Source: Adhaeribacter rhizoryzae | GTDB taxonomy: Bacteria; Bacteroidota; Bacteroidia; Cytophagales; Hymenobacteraceae | DNA: 64,000 nucleotides | Assembly (NCBI RefSeq): GCF_008629685.1 | Contig: NZ_VWSF01000020.1 | Location: 52,643-116,642 of the forward strand | Direction: 5' to 3' | Part shown: in pieces, positions 57,378 to 64,000 of the stretch | Layout of the letters: every line of letters starts with the position of its first letter | Position numbering within the stretch: the stretch's first letter is position 1 | Made by a program: the position numbers and the translations under genes | The notes under the pieces: model-generated | Told to the model about the DNA's origin: nothing | The model's database searches: none | Seen by the model: the letters and a program-made list of their open reading frames with translations, nothing else

Positions 57378-57511
57378 TGATAAATATTTACCTATAATAT
57401 TGGCTTACATGCGGGGCAGTTATAAATGCTAATAACAGATAGCCGGAAATATTTAATATTACCTCCGGCAAGTGCCTCACCGGAAAAATAAAGGCTGTTG
57501 AATTAAAAGTT

Positions 57512-59542
57512 ATGCATAAAAAGTTGGTTCAGTTAAGAATAAATTTTAGTCCGGAATATGCGTTTAAGTTGCTATTAATAGCGGTTATTTTATTCGCCAC
57601 TTTAGGTATAAATTCAGTTGCGGCCACCGAAATTTATGCAGCCACAAGCACGCAGCCGGAAATATTAAAACTAATTGCCCGCCTGAACCTTGATGCACCT
57701 GGCCTGGAGAAAGTAAAAGCCGCCAGGCATAATCCTGATTTGGCAGCCCGCGAATTGTTGGTATATTTTCAAAACCGAAAAACCGTAAAGCACCCGGTTG
57801 ATCCGCAGGCTAAAGTTAAATCTTTAGGTAATATTGCTTCGGAGCAGGACTTACAAATAGCAAATAATGCCCTGCAGCATATTTTTGTGGGGCAGCCGGC
57901 CTACCCGGCGCAGTTCTGCGGTACCAATATTAATTGGGCTACCAATCCTTTTCCGGATAAAGAGTGGGTATGGCAATTAAACCGGATGAGTTTTTGGGAT
58001 GCCATGGCGCTGGCTTATTGGCATACCGGCGATGAAAAATATGCCCGGGAATGGTGTGCCCAATTACTTGACTGGACAGCGAAAAACCCGCGCGACGACG
58101 AACACAAATATGCCTGGCGATCCATTGAGGCCGGTATTCGGGGGCATCGCTGGACCGGGCTTTATCAACGTTTTCTGCATGCCGAGGCTTTTACGCCTAC
58201 AGTTTTAGTGGCTTTCCTGAACAGTTTTCACGACCATGCAACTTACCTCATGACTACTTACAGCAAAGGCAGTAACTGGGGATTAATGGAAGCCGAAGGC
58301 ATGGCGTTTATCGCTTTTACTTTCCCGGAATTTATAGAAGCTGAAAAGTGGAAAACCGAAAGCATTAACCGGCTGAACCAGGAAATACACAACCAGGTTT
58401 ACCCCGATGGGCACCAGCGCGAATTGGCATTTGGATACCACATGGGTTGCATCGATTGGTTTTTAAGAACCTATGACCTGGCCCTCCTGAACGGACAACA
58501 GCAGGCCTTCTCGCCGGCTTATACCCAAATAATCGAAAAAATGTGCGAAGTGCCCCTGAAGCTGGCATTCGGCGACGGCACAACCCCGCAGTTCGGCGAT
58601 TCGTGGTCGGGTAAGCCGGGACAATATTGGAACAGGCTACAAACCTGGGGCAATTTATTTAACCGGCAAGATTTCCTGTACGTGGCTACTGCTGGTAAAG
58701 TAGGTACGGCACCGGCCCAAACCACTTTTGCCCTCGAAAAAAGCGGATTGTACTCGATGCGTAGCGGCTGGAAGCCAGACGATATTTGTTTAGTGCTTAA
58801 ATGCGGGCCCAATGGTGGCGCGCATTCACAACCAGATAACGGCACCTTTGAATTGTATGCCGGCGGGCGCCACCTCATGCCCGATGGCGGCAGTTATATA
58901 TACAGCGGCGATCCGGAAAACCGGGCCTGGTTCCGGCAAACCAAAGTGCATCAAACCATCACGCTCAACGGCGCTAATTCGGCTTACGCACCTAAGCACC
59001 TACTCTGGAAACCCGGCCAAAACCTGGATGTGCTGGTGGTAGAAAATAAAAGTTACCCCTACCTAACCAACCGACGGGCTGTTTTTTTTGTAGATAAAAG
59101 CTTTTTTGTACTGGTAGATGAAGCGTATGGCGATGCGGCGGGCGAGGTTGATTTACACTTTCAGTTGGCCCCGGGTAAAGCTGTTTTCGATAATAAGAAA
59201 ATGGCCGTACGAACTGATTTTGCCAGTGGCTGGAATGTATTGGTGCAGACCAAAGCACAACCCGGTATGCAGTTAGAAGAAGAGGAGGGACAGGTTTCTT
59301 TTGTTTACACCAAAAAAGAACCCCGGCCCGCTTTTCGTTACCGGGTTCAGAAAGAAGCCACCAGCAAAGGCGTGAGGTTTGTAACCGTTGTAGCGCCCTA
59401 TAATAGCCAAATGCCCAAAATCCAGGTTCGGGTAAAGGGCAAGCCAGCCATTGCGGGTGCTGAGCTAACTTTAAAAGTAAAAGCAAATGGACGTACGCAG
59501 GAAATCGGTTATAACTTAACCGAACAATTGCCGTCAGAATAA
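57512..59542 (+). CDS. Heparinase II/III-family polysaccharide lyase-like protein
   Basis: A 676-residue exported enzyme with an N-terminal hydrophobic segment (LLLIAVILFATLGINSVAAT). The helical toroid domain (~60-370; WVWQLNRMSFWDAMALAYWH, GIRGHRWTGLYQRFL) is followed by a beta-sandwich domain with GGAHSQPDNGTFELYAGGR, the typical Hepar_II_III catalytic-centre segment. Family members cleave uronic-acid polysaccharides (heparin, alginate and others) by beta-elimination; the substrate is undetermined. It is the last gene in the amidohydrolase-dehydrogenase-HiPIP cluster. A MITE-like element begins at the very next base after its stop. Confidence 0.88.
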   Translation: MHKKLVQLRINFSPEYAFKLLLIAVILFATLGINSVAATEIYAATSTQPEILKLIARLNLDAPGLEKVKAARHNPDLAARELLVYFQNRKTVKHPVDPQAKVKSLGNIASEQDLQIANNALQHIFVGQPAYPAQFCGTNINWATNPFPDKEWVWQLNRMSFWDAMALAYWHTGDEKYAREWCAQLLDWTAKNPRDDEHKYAWRSIEAGIRGHRWTGLYQRFLHAEAFTPTVLVAFLNSFHDHATYLMTTYSKGSNWGLMEAEGMAFIAFTFPEFIEAEKWKTESINRLNQEIHNQVYPDGHQRELAFGYHMGCIDWFLRTYDLALLNGQQQAFSPAYTQIIEKMCEVPLKLAFGDGTTPQFGDSWSGKPGQYWNRLQTWGNLFNRQDFLYVATAGKVGTAPAQTTFALEKSGLYSMRSGWKPDDICLVLKCGPNGGAHSQPDNGTFELYAGGRHLMPDGGSYIYSGDPENRAWFRQTKVHQTITLNGANSAYAPKHLLWKPGQNLDVLVVENKSYPYLTNRRAVFFVDKSFFVLVDEAYGDAAGEVDLHFQLAPGKAVFDNKKMAVRTDFASGWNVLVQTKAQPGMQLEEEEGQVSFVYTKKEPRPAFRYRVQKEATSKGVRFVTVVAPYNSQMPKIQVRVKGKPAIAGAELTLKVKANGRTQEIGYNLTEQLPSE

Positions 59543-59702
59543 TAATACTAATAATTGCTTGATGCGCTTAAGTTATTGTGGCCATGTTGAGCCTGTCGAA
59601 ACATCTAATACTACTTTTTCATAATTGTTATAGATCCTTCGACCAGCTCAGGATGACAGATAATGTACCCTTAAGCGCCTTTTCTATTTGATAGTGGTAT
59701 TA
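59543..59702. repeat. MITE-like intergenic element, copy 2 (inverted)
   Basis: A 160-bp element in the opposite orientation to copy 1. Ends are TAATACTA (59543-59550) and TAGTGGTATTA (59692-59702); the inner arms at 59583-59603 and 59641-59657 are the reverse complement of those in copy 1 with one or two changes. It abuts the stop codon of the heparinase-like gene. The middle (~25 bp) differs from copy 1, so the conserved parts are the arms and termini. Confidence 0.8.
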
Positions 59703-59743
59703 ATTTGCAGCCTCGGAATAATCTTTAAGAATTATTAAAGCCA

Positions 59744-60916
59744 TTAAGTAATTGCCATAGAAGATATTTTTTGCGGAACGGGCCGGGGTTGTTTTTTGCG
59801 GCGGCCCCACCAAATTAAAAAACCGGTTACGGGCATGCTGGCCGCTAGTAAGCTGGCAAAAAAAGCAATTATTTTTCCGGGAATACCTGCAATCGCGCCC
59901 ACATGAATATCGTAATTCATCCGGAATAATTTATCGGCGGCACTGGCTTTTGCAAAAGCGCCGTACTGGTGTTTTACCTCTATTTCTTTTAAGGTATATT
60001 GGTCGTAGTAGCGGTAGTCGGTTTGCCAATAGGTTTCGGTGTCGGGGTTCAGGGCTACCTCAATGGCGGCTTTGGCGTTTTCGGGTACGTGTACATCCAG
60101 GCTACCGGCAAAACCCGGATTAGCGGCGCGGGCGCGTTGCCACAAAATATCCATAGCCGGCTGGTTTAGGTTAGCCCCTTGCATTTGGGTAGTATCGGAG
60201 AAGCTTTCTTCAAAAACCACTAAGTTTTTGCCCCCGGAAGCTACCCAATATGCCGATTTGGCAAACCATTGAAAACCCCACACCAAGCCGGTAAACGCAA
60301 TAAAAATTATTACCCAGGTCATGTAAAAACCCAGTACGTGGTGCAAATCGTAATTAACGCGGCGCCACCGGGCATTCCATTTAATACTAAACCGCTGTTT
60401 GCGGGCTGCTTTGTTTTTGGGCCACCACAACACCAAACCCGTAATTAGCAGTACTACAAAAATGAGCGTACCGGTAGCCACAATGGGTTGGCCAATATGC
60501 GGCGGTAACCACAAATAATAATGCCCCATGATGATAATCCGGAAAAAATCAGCATCCACATCTTTTACTTTAAGCACCTGGCCGGTGTAAGGGTTCAGGA
60601 AAACGCTGTAATAATAAGCAGGTTCCAGGCTAAAGTATACCACCTGCGCTGCTTTGCCCGGTTCGTAACTAACGCTATGCGCATGCTTGTTGGGGAGGGC
60701 TTTATCGGCAATATTTTTTAACCTCGAAGGTGGCAACAAGGGCTGCTGCCGGACTTCGGCAAAGCGGTAGGGCTGGGTGAAATTTTGAATTTCCCGCTCA
60801 AAAGCCAGTATGCAGCCGGTTATTCCTAAAAAAAGCACCAATAATCCGGAAGCCAAACCGAGCCATAAGTGTATTTGCCCCACCCAATATTTTAATTTTC
60901 TTTTTTCAGGTTGCAT
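59744..60916 (-). CDS. PepSY-associated transmembrane protein (iron-uptake associated)
   Basis: A 390-residue inner-membrane protein with about four transmembrane helices. The N-terminus GQIHLWLGLASGLLVLFLGI starts the first helix, typical of PepSY_TM proteins. PepSY-like extracytoplasmic segments lie around residues 60-120 and 240-320. Further helices are at ~140-165 (IVATGTLIFVVLLITGLVLW), ~200 (MTWVIIFIAFTGLVWG) and ~350. The first gene of this operon is a siderophore-type TonB receptor 80 bp upstream. PepSY_TM proteins next to such receptors are thought to act as ferric-siderophore reductases or as accessory factors for uptake. Confidence 0.92.
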   Translation of the reverse strand: MQPEKRKLKYWVGQIHLWLGLASGLLVLFLGITGCILAFEREIQNFTQPYRFAEVRQQPLLPPSRLKNIADKALPNKHAHSVSYEPGKAAQVVYFSLEPAYYYSVFLNPYTGQVLKVKDVDADFFRIIIMGHYYLWLPPHIGQPIVATGTLIFVVLLITGLVLWWPKNKAARKQRFSIKWNARWRRVNYDLHHVLGFYMTWVIIFIAFTGLVWGFQWFAKSAYWVASGGKNLVVFEESFSDTTQMQGANLNQPAMDILWQRARAANPGFAGSLDVHVPENAKAAIEVALNPDTETYWQTDYRYYDQYTLKEIEVKHQYGAFAKASAADKLFRMNYDIHVGAIAGIPGKIIAFFASLLAASMPVTGFLIWWGRRKKQPRPVPQKISSMAIT

Positions 60917-60996
60917 GTTGCTGATGATTAGTGGTAAAGCCAGGCTACTTACTCCGGTAAATCAGCACAAGTAGCCTGTGGTAGTAAATTAATATT

Positions 60997-63441
60997 TTAG
61001 AATTTCCAGGTTACACTACCGGTTACGCTTCTTAATTTTTGCGGATTCATGGTGGTGTAGCCAATCCAGTAGCGCTCGTTGGTTAAGTTATCAATTTTTA
61101 AACCCACCCTGTATTTTGCTCTTTCTAAAAAGGCGGTGGCGTTAAATATTGTGTAAGCTGGTAATTCAAACTCACCCATCGATACGCTGTTTAATATTTT
61201 ATTATCGATGGCGTAATTGCCGCCAAAACCAAAGCCTAAGCCTTTAATGGCAATTTCGGGTAAGCGGTAGCTCAGCCAAAAATTAGCCAAATAAGGCGAA
61301 GAGGCCGTGGCGGGGCGACGCCCGTTTACATCCGCATCGGCTTTTACATATTCGGAATAGTTGTAGCTAAAACCGGCCACGGCATTAAAACCAGCAAACG
61401 GGTTAGCGATTAATTCTAATTCCAGGCCTTTGCTTAGTTGAGTGCCATCTTGAATGCTGGCCACCGCCGGGGCGCGCAAATCGGCCCGTAAAATATTCTT
61501 AACCCGGATATCGTAATAACTAATGGTACCCTGTAATTTACCCGCTAAGGCATCCAGTTTTAAGCCACCTTCTATTTGGTTTGCCTGCTCTAAATCGGCA
61601 ATGGTGGGTAAGCCTTCGGCAGGATTGGCTGCGTTATAGGCGTTATAAGTTCCTTTGTTATTAAAACTGTTTTGGTAATTGGCAAACACCGCTATTTTAT
61701 CTTTAACCGGCTGAAATACCAAACCAAATTTTGGTGATAAGGCAGTTTGATCAAATTGCTGCATGGTTTCGCCGCCGGTTTTGCCGCCTTTATTTTGGTA
61801 GCGGTCTACGCGCAGCGCGGCTAACAGACTCAGGTTTTGGGTTAAATCCAGTACATCGGATACGTACATGCTGTAAGTATCGGTTTTATTTACAATGGGG
61901 TAGGTAAAATCGGGCGCGCCGCTGGCGTATTTTGCGCCCAAAGTAGTACGGTTAAAAGTGCTGTAGTCAAAATCGGCCACGTTTAAAGGCACCATATCAT
62001 AAATGCTGCCGAAAAAATTATCGTTCGAATTAGTACGTAAATAGTCGAGGCCAATAACTACCCGGTTGCGCAGGGCACCAATTTTAAAGTCGCCGTTAAA
62101 ATTTTGCTGTACTTCCCACATGCTGCTCCGGCTGTTGCCCGTCGATTGGTCGGCGCGGGCCAGGTAATTGGCTTTACCGGCATCGGCCGGATTCTGGGTA
62201 AACACATCGTCGGGTACTAAATAAAAGTAAGGCGAGAAACCATCGGAAAAGCTGTGGCTGGAAGTAAAATTAGTGGAAGAGGTAAAGCTTTCGGAAAGTT
62301 TATAATTAATTTGCCCGAAAAGGTTGGTGCTTCTGGACTGATGCGAGAGACCGGAACCCGTGTACGAATTTTTATAATCTACATTCAGTTCATCGGCCCG
62401 GGTAGCGCCCAAAGCGGCAGCCGGGAAATAAAAGAAAAAGGCTTGCTTACCAGTGTTGCGGCTAGAGAAGAGTTCCGCATCCAGGTGAATAGATAAACGG
62501 TCGGTGGGTTTGTAAAGCAGGCTGGGCGCAGCGGCAAAACTTTTGTTAAATCCTTCGTTCTGGAAACTGCCTTCGTGGTTATAAGCGGTATTTAACCGGA
62601 ACAATATTTTTTTGTTAGCATCCAGCGGGGTATTTACATCGGCGCTTATGCGTTTAAAATCGTAGCTGCCAATGGCGGCCGTTACTTCACCGCCGAGTTT
62701 TTCGTACGGTTTTTTGGTTACGCGGTTCAGCAAGCCGCCGTAAGAAGTAAGGGCGCTGCCAAACAAAGTAGCCGAAGGCCCTTTTATTACTTCCAGTTTT
62801 TCCAGGTTAATGGCATCTATTTCGCTGGTTACTACCCCGGCAATACCGTTGCGTAATTTACTTTGCATAATAAATCCGCGGCTATTGTAATAACTGCCAC
62901 CATCGCCGCTCCGGCCGGTAGCTTCCCACATTTTCTGAATGCCCGGCGTATTCCGCACGGCCTCATCGGCCGTAAAAACAAGTTGCTCCTGAAGTAATTC
63001 TTTGGTAACCACACTGTAAACCTGCGGGTTTTCCAAACTTTTCAAGGGCATTTTCGAAACATACGGGCTTTCGGTTTTGGCAAATTTATTGGGCTTAGTG
63101 CCAGCAATCATAACTTCCTGTAACCGGGCAGCGTTTTCCTGCAGCGTAAAATCTACCCGGGTAATTTGGCCCGGCGTAACCGTTACGACTTGTTCCTGCG
63201 ATTCCAGGCCTACTGCACTAACCAGCAGGGTATAGCTGCCCGCCTTTACGCGGTTTATCCGGTATTGCCCGCCTTCGTCGGCAATTTGGCCCATCCCTAA
63301 TTCTTTTATACCAACAGAAACAAAGGGAGCCGCTTTTCCATCCGAAGTAATTACCCGACCTGTTATTTGGCCATTATGCTGGGCTACAGCCATCAGGCTA
63401 TTAAATATTAAAAATAATAAGAGAGGAAATTTTTTATGCAT
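60997..63441 (-). CDS. TonB-dependent siderophore receptor
   Basis: An 814-residue outer-membrane receptor; the ATG at 63441 gives a standard signal peptide (FPLLLFLIFNSLMAVAQ), preferred over a TTG 33 bases upstream. It has a CarboxypepD_reg-like domain (GQITGRVITSDGKAAPFVSV, ~20-100), then a siderophore-receptor plug (VFTADEAVRNTPGIQKMWEA, EVIKGPSATLFGSAL, LLNRVTKKPYEK) and a 22-strand-type barrel ending LRSVTGSVTWKF with terminal Phe. The ligand is probably a ferric siderophore. It is co-transcribed with the PepSY_TM gene. No obvious Fur box was identified. Confidence 0.93.
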   Translation of the reverse strand: MHKKFPLLLFLIFNSLMAVAQHNGQITGRVITSDGKAAPFVSVGIKELGMGQIADEGGQYRINRVKAGSYTLLVSAVGLESQEQVVTVTPGQITRVDFTLQENAARLQEVMIAGTKPNKFAKTESPYVSKMPLKSLENPQVYSVVTKELLQEQLVFTADEAVRNTPGIQKMWEATGRSGDGGSYYNSRGFIMQSKLRNGIAGVVTSEIDAINLEKLEVIKGPSATLFGSALTSYGGLLNRVTKKPYEKLGGEVTAAIGSYDFKRISADVNTPLDANKKILFRLNTAYNHEGSFQNEGFNKSFAAAPSLLYKPTDRLSIHLDAELFSSRNTGKQAFFFYFPAAALGATRADELNVDYKNSYTGSGLSHQSRSTNLFGQINYKLSESFTSSTNFTSSHSFSDGFSPYFYLVPDDVFTQNPADAGKANYLARADQSTGNSRSSMWEVQQNFNGDFKIGALRNRVVIGLDYLRTNSNDNFFGSIYDMVPLNVADFDYSTFNRTTLGAKYASGAPDFTYPIVNKTDTYSMYVSDVLDLTQNLSLLAALRVDRYQNKGGKTGGETMQQFDQTALSPKFGLVFQPVKDKIAVFANYQNSFNNKGTYNAYNAANPAEGLPTIADLEQANQIEGGLKLDALAGKLQGTISYYDIRVKNILRADLRAPAVASIQDGTQLSKGLELELIANPFAGFNAVAGFSYNYSEYVKADADVNGRRPATASSPYLANFWLSYRLPEIAIKGLGFGFGGNYAIDNKILNSVSMGEFELPAYTIFNATAFLERAKYRVGLKIDNLTNERYWIGYTTMNPQKLRSVTGSVTWKF

Positions 63442-63695
63442 AGTCTTATTTAGAATTGTTTTAAATAATGGCAAACATAAAAGATTTCGGGTTTATTATC
63501 CAAATTATTTAGACTAAATCTAAATAATTTATTTTTATAAGAATATTCGAAAAGAAACTGAAATTTCTACTGGCTAATATTTAGCAAGGATTTAATGGGT
63601 ATATATCCATTCAGCTAGTTGAAGTCAGCCATTAGAAAAACATTGGGTATAATAATTAGGGTGATTATCTCAGGTTCTTAAAACCTTTTGAAAAA

Positions 63696-63729
63696 GTAAA
63701 ACCCCGGCTAGGGGAAGCCAGGGTTTTAC
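63696..63729 (-). terminator. Terminator hairpin after the T9SS-substrate gene
   Basis: A 14-bp stem with one mismatch (63696-63709 with 63716-63729, GTAAAACCCCGGCT with AGCCAGGGTTTTAC). On the minus strand it follows the stop codon at 63754 by about 25 bp and leads into a T-rich stretch. Confidence 0.85.
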
Positions 63730-63753
63730 AGGAGCGTTAAAGCTTGTTCAGGT

Positions 63754-64000
63754 TTATCTACCCACGAGCAAGCGTTTAGCAGCTACTTGTTTATCTGTGA
63801 CTAACTTGAGCAGGTACACGCCTTTGGCATAGCTGGCCACGTTCACGGCTACTTCCAGGTTTTGGTTAGCTTTACCCGTACCACTGGCTAAGGTTTTTAC
63901 TTTTGCTCCCCGCAGGTCGTAGAGTTCCAAGGAATATTTACCGGCTTGTGGCAAGCTAAAGTTAATAGTGGCTTGTTCAACAGCCGGGTTGGGGTAAGCG
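63754..64000 (-). CDS. C-terminal fragment of a type IX secretion substrate (T9SS sorting domain)
   Basis: Partial gene whose 5' part lies beyond the window. Reading from 64000 downwards, the frame stays open and encodes AYPNPAVEQATINFS followed by LPQAGKYSLELYDLRGAKVK and KGVYLLKLVTDKQVAAKRLL. This is the classic type-A T9SS C-terminal sorting domain (YPNP start, Y-x-L-K-L-V near the end, basic tail). The full protein is therefore exported through the gliding/T9SS machinery and anchored or released at the surface. The identity of the functional domain is unknown. Confidence 0.92.
   Translation of the reverse strand, partial: AYPNPAVEQATINFSLPQAGKYSLELYDLRGAKVKTLASGTGKANQNLEVAVNVASYAKGVYLLKLVTDKQVAAKRLLVGR

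Noticed and set aside
58992..59486. 164-codon minus-strand open frame inside the heparinase-like gene
   Set aside because: Antisense shadow; no conserved motif, while the plus-strand frame has clear family motifs.
1..64000. CRISPR arrays, tRNA or rRNA genes, integrases, complete insertion sequences
   Set aside because: No regularly spaced direct repeats, cloverleaf-like sequence, rRNA segment or transposase/integrase protein was recognised anywhere in the window.

Overview
The window is chromosomal DNA from a member of the Bacteroidota, most likely Cytophagales (Hymenobacteraceae; Adhaeribacter is a plausible genus but this is inference). The signs are a SusC/SusD pair, CarboxypepD_reg-like domains on TonB receptors, two GH92 enzymes, PVC-type dehydrogenase proteins, a T9SS C-terminal sorting domain at the right edge, AT-rich intergenic DNA and no obvious Shine-Dalgarno sequences. 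I see no rRNA, tRNA, CRISPR array, integrase or complete insertion sequence. About 36 genes are supported; one of these is a decayed gene and one runs off the window.

Region 1 (1-12.4 kb): a Tm-1-like (UPF0261) protein lies divergent from a PHP/CehA-like secreted hydrolase. Next comes a SusC-SusD-DUF3823 uptake operon followed by a LacI-family regulator. Three helically spaced copies of the palindrome CAACCGGTTG sit upstream of susC and a fourth lies just after the lacI gene. This gives a self-consistent regulator-operator-operon model.

Region 2 (12.8-28 kb): a glycan and sugar catabolic island. It holds a very large lipoprotein (ThuA + PVC dehydrogenase + HEAT + lectin-like + azurin-like copper domain), a second ThuA protein, a Gfo/Idh/MocA protein whose EKP motif is replaced, a ketose-3-epimerase-like TIM barrel, two GH92 alpha-mannosidases that carry the Trp/His/Glu signature linked to alpha-1,2 specificity, a BSP metallopeptidase, an SMP-30 lactonase-like protein, and a sulfatase gene reduced to its two ends. 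Together they suggest surface capture, demannosylation and oxidative (3-keto type) processing of a glycan or glycoside.

Region 3 (27.4-50.5 kb): mostly housekeeping and envelope genes. These are a HAD phosphatase, an outer-membrane beta-barrel receptor, an MpaB/DUF2236 oxygenase, an ABC ATPase operon with two paralogous permease/M1-aminopeptidase fusions (preceded by two ACTTTG-N5-CAAAGT inverted repeats), a RecD2 helicase, exonuclease III and a divergent class A penicillin-binding protein. Between RecD2 and exonuclease III sits an apparently orphan TIR-STING protein, a CBASS-type antiphage effector with no cyclic nucleotide synthase in the window. I consider this the most notable gene here.

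Region 4 (50.6-64 kb): a secreted redox and glycan cluster, with a CxxCH-bearing beta-propeller lipoprotein, a response regulator, a TAT-exported amidohydrolase, a PVC-type dehydrogenase/HEAT protein, a TAT-exported HiPIP and a heparinase II/III-like lyase. A siderophore receptor/PepSY pair and the C-terminus of a T9SS substrate follow. Two kinds of intergenic repeat punctuate the window: perfect 19-27 bp inverted repeats built on TCATTCAGGAGGAA (three copies), and a 157-160 bp MITE-like element (two copies in opposite orientation).
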